From JACVRM01 sp046262315 (GTDB lineage Bacteria; Actinomycetota; Thermoleophilia; Gaiellales; Gaiellaceae): a DNA stretch of 5,785 nucleotides. A program made the position numbers and the translations under genes. This document shows positions 1 through 5,253 of the stretch, one piece after another. Under the pieces are notes generated by a model. That model saw nothing but the letters and a program-made list of their open reading frames with translations. It was not told the origin of the DNA and ran no database searches. Each line of letters opens with the position of its first letter. Positions within the stretch are counted from its first letter, which is position 1. The stretch lies in assembly GCA_046262315.1 (NCBI GenBank), contig JBHEMZ010000021.1, positions 1 through 5,785 on the forward strand. The letters run 5' to 3'.

Positions 1-6
1 TTGCGC

Positions 7-459
7 TTACGGCGAGCAGGTGACGTACGGTGAGGTCTTGTCCTCGAGGATGTCGCCCGAGGGGCCCGACTTGAAGTAGGTGGGGCCGGGGTTGGCGGGG
101 TCGCCGGTCTGGAACGCGTACAGGCAGTAGCTCGACGTGGACGGCGCGGGGCTGGTCGCGATGTACGTCTTGTTGGCGGTGCCCGGGTCGTAGTACGCCC
201 GGCCCGGCGGCGTGCCGTTGGCGGCGTTGTTGACGCCGATGTAGGTGCCGTTGTCGGCGTAGAACGCCTCGATCGCCGGCACTGCGGCGCGCACGTTGGC
301 CTTCGCGGCCGACGCCTCGGCCTTCGACTTGAAGCCGATGTACGACGGGACGGCCACGGCGAGCAGGATGCCGAGGATGATGATCACGACCAGGAGCTCG
401 ATCAGGGTGAAACCACCCTCACCGTTCGCCTGCGCGATTCGCTTCCTGAGCCTCTCCAT
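7..459 (-). CDS. pilA: Major type IV prepilin (PilA-type), 150 aa
   Basis: Subunit of the pilus fibre, inserted in the membrane and cleaved by prepilin peptidase before assembly. The leader (residues 1-16) is short and basic and ends in EGG. Cleavage after Gly16 gives mature Phe17, with the hallmark Glu at +5 (Glu21) in FTLIELLVVIIILG, followed by a hydrophobic helix to about residue 37 and the usual VPSYIGFKSKA continuation. The head domain is Gly/Thr/Asn/Pro-rich, with two cysteines (Cys112, Cys148) placed to form a C-terminal disulfide loop. Mature length of about 134 residues is normal. The frame stays open far upstream, but ATG 459 is chosen because GGAGGA lies 7 bases before it and it gives a typical short leader; ATG 474 overlaps that ribosome site. 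Transcribed divergently from the pilT-pilMNO operon. It could be called a type II secretion pseudopilin on the N-terminus alone, but the neighbours argue for T4P. The stop codon lies 6 bases from the window edge, so nothing can be said about a terminator. Confidence 0.93.
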   Translation of the reverse strand: MERLRKRIAQANGEGGFTLIELLVVIIILGILLAVAVPSYIGFKSKAEASAAKANVRAAVPAIEAFYADNGTYIGVNNAANGTPPGRAYYDPGTANKTYIATSPAPSTSSYCLYAFQTGDPANPGPTYFKSGPSGDILEDKTSPYVTCSP

Positions 460-466
460 ATGCAAT

Positions 467-472
467 TCCTCC
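467..472 (-). promoter_or_regulatory. Ribosome binding site of the prepilin gene
   Basis: GGAGGA on the minus strand, 7 bases before ATG 459. It is a near-perfect Shine-Dalgarno sequence and decides the start: an in-frame ATG at 474 overlaps it and has no comparable site of its own. Confidence 0.8.
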
Positions 473-503
473 ATTCGTGGTAGGCGTGCTGGCTCAAGGC
501 GAT

Positions 504-511
504 CTATCGGC
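504..511 (-). promoter_or_regulatory. Sigma-28/WhiG-like -10 octamer facing the prepilin gene
   Basis: GCCGATAG on the minus strand, identical to the octamer in the opposite-facing pilT promoter. It would start transcription near 497, giving a leader of roughly 38 bases that contains the GGAGGA site. The position expected for the -35 (about 527-531, reading GGACC) does not match TCAAG or TAAA and lies inside a palindrome. This is therefore either a half-matching promoter needing an activator or a chance octamer. Position and sharing of the octamer are the only support. Confidence 0.4.
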
Positions 512-512
512 G

Positions 513-524
513 CCCCACGTGGGG
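513..524. repeat. Perfect 12-bp palindrome in the divergent promoter region
   Basis: CCCCACGTGGGG is a perfect palindrome with a CACGTG core. It sits immediately upstream of the leftward -10-like octamer, where a dimeric regulator could act. It overlaps the next inverted repeat by four G residues, so the two could not both form hairpins in one transcript. Operator function is inference. Confidence 0.5.
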
Positions 525-537
525 GAGGTCCTCCCCC
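521..537. repeat. 17-bp inverted repeat (8-bp arms, 1-bp centre)
   Basis: GGGGGAGG-T-CCTCCCCC is a perfect inverted repeat with 8-bp arms around T529. It covers the place where the -35 element of a leftward promoter would lie, as an operator would. The one-base centre is too tight for an RNA hairpin loop without unpairing some arm bases, so a protein-binding DNA site is the more natural reading. No regulator is encoded nearby. Confidence 0.5.
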
Positions 538-550
538 GAACGGGTGATCT

Positions 551-573
551 GCCTCCCTCACGGCAGGGGAGGC
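551..573. repeat. Inverted repeat with 7-bp arms between the divergent promoters
   Basis: Arms GCCTCCC (551-557) and GGGAGGC (567-573) flank a 9-base loop; T558 and G566 could add a wobble pair. It lies just upstream of the rightward -35 element and is followed by GAAAAAG. Because it precedes both promoters rather than following a gene, it is more likely an operator or structural element than a terminator. Confidence 0.45.
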
Positions 574-582
574 GAAAAAGTG

Positions 583-611
583 CTCAAGACACGGTCGGCG
601 GCTGCCGATAG
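583..611 (+). promoter_or_regulatory. Sigma-28 (FliA/WhiG-type) promoter of the pilT-pilMNO operon
   Basis: CTCAAG (583-588) is followed after 15 bases by GCCGATAG (604-611). Counting TCAA as the core -35, the spacer is 16 bases, matching the TAAA-N16-GCCGATAA consensus of the WhiG/FliA sigma family. An A-rich stretch (574-579) lies just upstream. Transcription would begin near 617-619, only about ten bases before the pilT start codon, so the leader would be extremely short. The assignment rests on motif match and position; which sigma factor the organism has cannot be seen here. Confidence 0.6.
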
Positions 612-619
612 CTCCCGTC

Positions 620-623
620 GAGG
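620..623 (+). promoter_or_regulatory. Weak ribosome binding site of pilT
   Basis: GAGG, 5 bases before ATG 629. It is modest and close to the start, and would lie at the very 5' end of the message if the sigma-28-like promoter at 583-611 is used. Confidence 0.5.
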
Positions 624-628
624 TAGCC

Positions 629-1762
629 ATGCCGGATTCCCCGCTCAACATCGACCAGCTCCTCGAGGAGCTCGTGAACCGCGACGGTTCCGACCTGCAC
701 GTCACGGTCGGCTCCCACCCGGTCATCCGCGTGCGCGGGTCCCTCGAGCGGCTCGAGCAGTTTCCTCGGCTTGGCGCCGAGGACACCCTCCATTTGCTCT
801 ACCGGATCATGTCCACGGAGCAGCAGAAGCAGCTCGAGATCAAGCGGCAGCTCGACCTGTCGTACTCGATCCCGGGGCTGGCGCGCTTCCGCGTGAACGT
901 GTACTCGCAGCGCGAGAGCCTCGCCGCAGCCTTCCGCGTCATCCCCATGGAGCTGAAGACGCTCGAGGAGCTCAATCTCCCGCAGAGCCTCCACGAGCTC
1001 TCGCGCAAGCCGCGCGGCCTGGTGCTCGTCACAGGCCCGACCGGCTCCGGTAAGTCCACCACCCTGGCCGCGCTCATCGACGAGATCAACCGCGAGCGCG
1101 CCGACCACATCATCACGATCGAGGACCCGATCGAGTTCCTGCACCGCCACAAGCGCTGCATCGTGAACCAGCGCGAGATCGGCACAGACGCGCCGAGCTT
1201 CGCCGACGCCCTGCGCGCGGCGCTGCGGCAGGACCCCGACGTCGTCCTGCTCGGAGAGATGCGCGACCTCGAGACGATCTCGACGGCGCTCACGGCCGCC
1301 GAGACCGGCCACCTGGTTTTCGGGACGCTGCACACCCAGAGCGCGCCCGGCACGATCGACCGCGTCATCGACGTCTTCCCGGCCGAGCAGCAGGAGCAGA
1401 TCCGCATGCAGCTCGCCGGCACGCTTCAGGGCGTCGTCACCCAGTCGCTGCTCCCGTCTGCCGACGGCGCCGGCCGTGTCCCCGCCCTGGAGATCCTCCT
1501 CCCGGACGACGCGGTGCGGAACCTCGTGCGCCAGGCGCGCGTGGAACAGATCTACAGCGTCATGCAGACCGGCACGCAGCGGGGCATGCAGACGATGGAG
1601 CAGGCGCTCGCCGATCTCGCGATCAAGGGCGTCGTGACGAAAGAAGCAGCCCTCGGCACCTCGAGCCGGCCGGATCAGCTCCTTGGCCTGCTCGAGCGCG
1701 CCGGGTTCAAGGACGACGTGCTCGCGCCGATCGGCGCGGGCCTGAGACTGGCGGAGAGATAA
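629..1762 (+). CDS. pilT: PilT-type twitching motility (retraction) ATPase, 377 aa
   Basis: Hexameric cytoplasmic ATPase that drives pilus retraction. The N-terminal PAS-like domain starts with the family motif SDLHVTVGSHPVIRVRG (residues 21-37). The RecA-like domain has Walker A GPTGSGKST (136-144), the Asp box IITIEDPIEF (161-170), Walker B DVVLLGEMRD with Glu210 (204-213) and the His box AETGHLVFGTLHT with His228 and His235 (224-236). AVRNLVR (295-301) corresponds to the AIRNLIRE signature that separates PilT from PilB and GspE; the tetracysteine zinc motif common in PilB is absent. Length is slightly above the usual 345-370, the excess being a C-terminal helical tail after residue 345. 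The start at ATG 629 fits the family N-terminus. First gene of the operon; its last codons contain the ribosome site for pilM. All catalytic motifs look intact. A PilU-like role is possible but the AIRNLIRE-type motif favours PilT. Confidence 0.95.
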   Translation: MPDSPLNIDQLLEELVNRDGSDLHVTVGSHPVIRVRGSLERLEQFPRLGAEDTLHLLYRIMSTEQQKQLEIKRQLDLSYSIPGLARFRVNVYSQRESLAAAFRVIPMELKTLEELNLPQSLHELSRKPRGLVLVTGPTGSGKSTTLAALIDEINRERADHIITIEDPIEFLHRHKRCIVNQREIGTDAPSFADALRAALRQDPDVVLLGEMRDLETISTALTAAETGHLVFGTLHTQSAPGTIDRVIDVFPAEQQEQIRMQLAGTLQGVVTQSLLPSADGAGRVPALEILLPDDAVRNLVRQARVEQIYSVMQTGTQRGMQTMEQALADLAIKGVVTKEAALGTSSRPDQLLGLLERAGFKDDVLAPIGAGLRLAER

Positions 1763-1765
1763 CCC

Positions 1766-3322
1766 ATGGTTGACTGGAAGAAGGACATCAAACTCGGCGA
1801 GCTCGTCGGCCGCCGGACGGAGAGCGAGCAGCGGAATGCCGTGGCGACCCCCGAGCCGCCCGCGCCGTCGTCCCAGGCCGCGGAGCCGGACAAGATTCCG
1901 ATCTGGAAGCGCGAGATCAAGCTGCGCAAACCGGCGGACAAGACGCCTGCGCCCAGGTCGGTGCGCCCCGTTCCCACGCCGGCGATTGCCGAGGAGGAGT
2001 CCCCGGCCCGCCCGAGCCGCTTCGGCCGTCCCTCCAGCGGCGCCGCGGCCTCAGAGCCGGAAACGAAGCAAAGTCGCTTCTCGCGCGGCGGAAAGCAGGA
2101 GTCGAAGGCGAAGGCCGTCGCGGAGAAGCCGGAGCAGTCCGAGGACGGCGCGCGTCGCCGCTCCCCCCTCTCCCGTGAGATCTCGTTCTCGTTCCCGCGC
2201 CGGCGCAAGGCGGCCACGCAAGGCGGCGCTGTTGCTCCGCAGCGGAAGGCCCGCAGCGGCCGGAAGACGCCGATCGTGGGTCTGAAGATCGGTGCATCGC
2301 ACATCGCCGCCGCTCATGTGGTCTCGAACGGCCGGCCCGAGGTCGTCCAGCTTGCCCGCGAACGGCTCGAGCGGGGCATCGTCGTCGGCGGGGAGCTGCG
2401 CGACCCGCAGGCTCTCGCGGCCGCGCTCAAGGACTTCTTCCGGCGGAACAAGCTGCCCGCCCGTGCCGTCCGCCTCGGCGTCGGCACCAACCGCATCGGC
2501 GTGCGTCGCTTCGAGATCTCGGGGCTCCAAGACGGCGCGCACCTCGAGAACGCGATCCGGTTCCGCGCGCAGGAAGCGCTGCCGATCCCGCTCGAGGAGG
2601 CCGTGCTCGACTACCAGGTGGTCGGCGAGTCGGTCAACGAAGCAGGCGAGATCACCTATGAGGTGCTGCTCGTGATCGCCCACCGGGACCTCGTCGAGCG
2701 TTACGCCCACGCCTGCCGCGAGGCCGGCATCAAGCTCGTCGGCATCGACCTCGACGCGTTCGGGCTGCTGCGCTCGCTGGCGCCCCACGACCCCACTGGC
2801 CGGGACGACGCGGCCGTCGTGATCGTCTCGATCGGACACGACCGCTCGACCTTTGTGGTCGCCGACGGCGGGACGTGCGAGTTCGCACGCGTGCTCGACT
2901 GGGGTGGCGGCGCGCTCGACGTGGCGGTCGCCCGCGCGCTCGAGCTTTCACCGTCGCAGGCGGAGCCGATCAAGCAGTCGCTGACCCTGAACGCGACCCA
3001 GGAGCGGCTCGAGGGGCACACGAACGAGCAGGCGGTGGCAGTGTACGAATCCGTACGCCGTGAGCTCCAGACGTTCGTCCGCGAGCTCGTCTCCTCGCTG
3101 CACTTCTACCAGAACCAGGCCGGCTCGCTGGGTATCGGCGAGATCACGATCACCGGCGGAACGGCCCGCCTGCCCGGGCTTGCAGCAGAGCTTCAGCGCC
3201 TGATCGGCGTCAGCGTGCGCGTCGGAGATCCGCTCGCCCACGTCAGCGCAGGCAAGCGCGTCGATCCGCACGCGGATCTCGGCTCGCTGGCCGTTGCCAT
3301 CGGACTCGGAATCGAGGGGTAG
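1766..3322 (+). CDS. pilM: PilM, actin-like T4P assembly protein with long N-terminal extension, 518 aa
   Basis: Cytoplasmic actin/FtsA-fold protein of the alignment complex that binds the N-terminus of PilN. Residues about 169-518 match a whole PilM (usual size about 350): VGLKIGASHIAAAHV (171-185), the RRFEISGL and ENAIRFRAQEALPIP stretch (247-275), DYQVV (282-286), VVIVSIGHDRSTFVV (351-365), the helix RRELQTFVRELVSSLHFYQNQ (431-451), and ITITGGTARLPGLA (460-473). Two features are odd. First, the acidic residues expected in phosphate loops 1 and 2 (G-L-[DE]-I-G and D-I-G) are Lys174 and Ser355. Second, residues 1-168 form a Pro/Ser/Arg/Lys-rich, probably disordered extension containing WKKDIKL (4-10), WKREIKL (47-53) and LSREISF (135-141), plus SRFGR (84-88) and SRFSR (103-107). 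ATG 1766 lies 3 bases after pilT, with GGAGAG (1753-1758) 7 bases upstream. Codon usage remains G/C-ending through the extension, so it is genuinely coding. Confidence 0.92.
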   Translation: MVDWKKDIKLGELVGRRTESEQRNAVATPEPPAPSSQAAEPDKIPIWKREIKLRKPADKTPAPRSVRPVPTPAIAEEESPARPSRFGRPSSGAAASEPETKQSRFSRGGKQESKAKAVAEKPEQSEDGARRRSPLSREISFSFPRRRKAATQGGAVAPQRKARSGRKTPIVGLKIGASHIAAAHVVSNGRPEVVQLARERLERGIVVGGELRDPQALAAALKDFFRRNKLPARAVRLGVGTNRIGVRRFEISGLQDGAHLENAIRFRAQEALPIPLEEAVLDYQVVGESVNEAGEITYEVLLVIAHRDLVERYAHACREAGIKLVGIDLDAFGLLRSLAPHDPTGRDDAAVVIVSIGHDRSTFVVADGGTCEFARVLDWGGGALDVAVARALELSPSQAEPIKQSLTLNATQERLEGHTNEQAVAVYESVRRELQTFVRELVSSLHFYQNQAGSLGIGEITITGGTARLPGLAAELQRLIGVSVRVGDPLAHVSAGKRVDPHADLGSLAVAIGLGIEG

Positions 3323-3327
3323 CCCAC

Positions 3328-3936
3328 ATGCGTCCTGCCAATCTGCTTCCCAACGACCTCCGCTTCAGCCGCCGCCCGCGGCCCGGGGCGCCGGTCGCAA
3401 TCGTCGGCGCCGGGGTGCTCGTCGGAGCTCTGCTCGTCGGTGCTTACGTCAGCGCTCACTCGAAGGTCGCGGAGCGAGAGCAAGAGCTTTCGGGCCTCCA
3501 GGCCGAGCTCGCCACCGTGCCTGCGCCCAGGCGCCCGGTCCTGGAAGTGCGGCCGGAGCTGCAAGGCGAGAAGGATCAGCGGCTCGCCGCACTCGACGAA
3601 GCGCTCGCGCAGCGCGTTGCCTGGGACACCGTGCTTCGCGAGCTCGCTCTCGTGCTGCCGGAGGACGTCTGGCTTCGCACCCTGAGCGCCAAGTCGCCGG
3701 TTGCCCTCGGGGCGGCCGCGGCAGACCCCACCACGGCGGCGGCGCAAGGCCTGACCATGAACGGCTTTACATACTCGCAGGAGGGCGTCGCCCGGCTGCT
3801 CACGCGCCTGTCGCTCGTCCCGCATCTGTCGAATGTCCAGCTGCAGTCGAGCAGCTCGACCGAGATCGGCAATCGCCGCATCGTCGGCTTCACCATCGCG
3901 GCCGCCGTGCTGGAGACCGGAGGTGACTCACGATGA
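3328..3936 (+). CDS. pilN: PilN, single-pass T4P alignment-complex protein, 202 aa
   Basis: Membrane partner of PilM and PilO. The cytoplasmic tip reads MRPANLLPNDLRF; NLLP (residues 5-8) is the short peptide that inserts into the PilM groove in the known family. A transmembrane helix spans about 22-42 (VAIVGAGVLVGALLVGAYV), followed by a coiled-coil-like Glu/Lys/Arg-rich stretch (about 46-98) and an extracytoplasmic ferredoxin-like domain. That domain includes the typical PilN patterns WDTVLRELALVLPEDVWLRTL (99-119), MNGFTYSQEGVARLLTRL (144-161) and LSNVQL (167-172). Length is typical (about 180-210). ATG 3328 lies 5 bases after the pilM stop, with GAGGGG (3314-3319) 8 bases upstream, inside the end of pilM. 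The stop overlaps the pilO start by four bases. GspL-type proteins of type II secretion are related, but size and neighbours favour PilN. Confidence 0.92.
   Translation: MRPANLLPNDLRFSRRPRPGAPVAIVGAGVLVGALLVGAYVSAHSKVAEREQELSGLQAELATVPAPRRPVLEVRPELQGEKDQRLAALDEALAQRVAWDTVLRELALVLPEDVWLRTLSAKSPVALGAAAADPTTAAAQGLTMNGFTYSQEGVARLLTRLSLVPHLSNVQLQSSSSTEIGNRRIVGFTIAAAVLETGGDSR
3919..3926 (+). promoter_or_regulatory. Strong Shine-Dalgarno of pilO within the end of pilN
   Basis: GGAGGTGA, an essentially full match to the anti-Shine-Dalgarno, 6 bases before ATG 3933. It is the strongest ribosome site in the rightward operon and fixes the pilO start, suggesting that PilO synthesis does not depend only on coupling with pilN. 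Confidence 0.8.
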
Positions 3937-4562
3937 AGCGCAAGAAGCGCGACCCGAAGGTCTTCGCGGCGGTCGCCGCGGGGATTCTTGGCGTAGCGGT
4001 GTTCGGCTACCTCGTGGTGGTCTCACCGCAGCGCTCGCGCGCGGCCGAGCTCTCAGACGAGATCGTGGCTACCCAGACGCAGATCGACGCCGCGCGCGTC
4101 GAGAGCCGCAAGCGCCCCGTCAGCCCGCGTGTGGACGACCTCTTCCGCGTGGCCAAGGCGATGCCTGATCAGATCGACATGCCAGGCCTGCTGCTCGAGC
4201 TAAGCCGCGTGGCCGGCGAGACCGGCATCACGTTCGAGTCGATCACCCCGGGTCCCGCCGCACCCGTCACGACGTTCCAGTCGCAGCCAGTGGAGCTGGC
4301 GTTCAAGGGCACCTTCTACGAGTTGTCCGACTTTCTCTTCAGGCTGCGCAACCTCGTCTCGCGCCGCGGCGGCACGCTCGACGTCGGCGGTCGGCTGTAC
4401 GCCGTGGACACCATCGACTTCACGCAGTCGGAGAACGGCTCGCAGCTCGAGGCGAAGCTCACCGCCAAGGCGTTCGTCTACGGCGGTGGCACGTCGACTC
4501 CCGCTTCGCCCGCCACCGCCGCGGCCCCCCCGCCCACGCCCGCACCGGCAGCGAGCAGCTAA
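3933..4562 (+). CDS. pilO: PilO, single-pass T4P alignment-complex protein, 209 aa
   Basis: Heterodimer partner of PilN that helps align the pilus machine. A basic start (MKRKKRDPK) is followed by a transmembrane helix (about residues 11-30), a short coiled-coil-like region (about 35-60) and an outer ferredoxin-like domain. Family patterns are AMPDQIDMPGLLLELSRVAG (76-95), GITFESITPG (98-107), ELAFKGTFYELSDFLFRLRN (121-140) and the final strand LEAKLTAKAFVY (172-183). The last 25 residues or so are a Thr/Pro/Ala tail with no fold expected. ATG 3933 overlaps the pilN stop (ATGA) and has a strong ribosome site. The stop TAA directly abuts the next ATG. Length including the tail is in the usual range of about 190-220. 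The assignment is by pattern and by position after pilN. Confidence 0.9.
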   Translation: MKRKKRDPKVFAAVAAGILGVAVFGYLVVVSPQRSRAAELSDEIVATQTQIDAARVESRKRPVSPRVDDLFRVAKAMPDQIDMPGLLLELSRVAGETGITFESITPGPAAPVTTFQSQPVELAFKGTFYELSDFLFRLRNLVSRRGGTLDVGGRLYAVDTIDFTQSENGSQLEAKLTAKAFVYGGGTSTPASPATAAAPPPTPAPAASS

Positions 4563-5246
4563 ATGGCGCGCGTCAACGCACAGCAGGCCAGGCAGGCGCG
4601 GCAGAAAAAGATGATCATCGGGGGTGCCGTGCTGCTCGCGATCGTCCTGGTGATCCAGGTGCCGCGAACCATGAAGATGCTCTCGGGCTCGTCGACGCCC
4701 GCGTCGGCGGCGCCTACGCCGGCCGCGGTCCCCACCCCGATCGTGCCCGCGGCCACCGCGACGCCGTCCGCTCCGCCCGCAGTCGAGGCCGGCAAGCTCG
4801 CGTCGCTTGACCGCTTCTCGAGCAAGGACCCCTTCGCCGAGCAAATCAGCGCAAGCGTCGCCTCCGCGCCCGCCGCGGAGCCGGCCGCCCAGGCCGACGA
4901 AGGCGGCAACGAGGCCGCACCCGCGGGGAGCACGCAGCCCACGGCATTTCAGATCGGCTCGGCCTCCAAGCCCGGGAAGAGCGCGGCCACGTCGGGCGCG
5001 CAGACCGCCTCGCTGACCGTGAACGGCAAACAGGAGCGGGTCACCCTGTCGAAGCTCTTCCCCGCGGCCGACCCGGTTTTCAAACTGCTGTCCGTCGGCG
5101 AAGACACCGCCGAGATCAGCATCGCCGGCGGCTCCTTCAAGGACGGTGGCAAGACGATCACGCTCACAGTGGGCAAGGCCGTCACGCTCATGAACACGGC
5201 TAGCGGCAAGCGCTACGTGATCCAACTCGCCTCGACGTCCGTCTGA
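4563..5246 (+). CDS. PilP-like membrane-anchored T4P protein, 227 aa
   Basis: I recognise the layout but not a named family. A basic cytoplasmic start with QARQARQKK is followed by a transmembrane helix (about residues 17-33), then a Pro/Ala/Thr-rich extracytoplasmic linker (about 42-76). Next comes LDRFSSKDPF (82-91), resembling the F-x-x-KDPF motif found in PilP and in monoderm T4P proteins, and a second low-complexity stretch (about 97-145). A beta-rich C-terminal domain (about 148-224) has TVNGKQERVTLSKLF, DPVFKLLSV and TLMNTASGKRYVIQLAS. Position after pilO and this architecture parallel PilP or the homology region of GspC, which bind PilO/PilN-type partners and the secretin. No lipobox cysteine is present, so anchoring is by the helix and not by lipid as in Gram-negative PilP. 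The ATG directly follows the pilO stop with no clear ribosome site, so coupled translation is likely. PilP equivalence is inference. Confidence 0.75.
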   Translation: MARVNAQQARQARQKKMIIGGAVLLAIVLVIQVPRTMKMLSGSSTPASAAPTPAAVPTPIVPAATATPSAPPAVEAGKLASLDRFSSKDPFAEQISASVASAPAAEPAAQADEGGNEAAPAGSTQPTAFQIGSASKPGKSAATSGAQTASLTVNGKQERVTLSKLFPAADPVFKLLSVGEDTAEISIAGGSFKDGGKTITLTVGKAVTLMNTASGKRYVIQLASTSV

Positions 5247-5253
5247 GCCGGCC

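Noticed and set aside
551..573. The GCCTCCC/GGGAGGC hairpin as a rho-independent terminator
   Set aside because: No gene ends before it on either strand, since the flanking genes diverge. The A-rich run after it belongs to the region upstream of a promoter, and there is no T-run on the plus strand.
460..628. A cyclic-di-GMP or other riboswitch in the pilin/pilT gap
   Set aside because: I looked on both strands for the conserved GEMM core (such as the ACGCAAAGCC-like part) and other familiar riboswitch cores and saw none. The predicted leaders are also too short for one.
460..786. Upstream extension of the prepilin reading frame to an ATG at 786 on the minus strand
   Set aside because: It would cover the divergent promoter region and the start of pilT, and would place over 100 residues before a prepilin leader. 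The GGAGGA site at 467-472 supports ATG 459.
584..1333. Minus-strand open frame opposite pilT
   Set aside because: It lies fully antisense to PilT, whose motifs are all intact. The product has no recognisable motif and no ribosome site was evident.
629..4450. Striking excess of CTCGAG and GAGCTC hexamers
   Set aside because: They mostly fall in phase as Leu-Glu and Glu-Leu codon pairs, using the favoured codons CTC and GAG. Codon preference explains them without a regulatory role.
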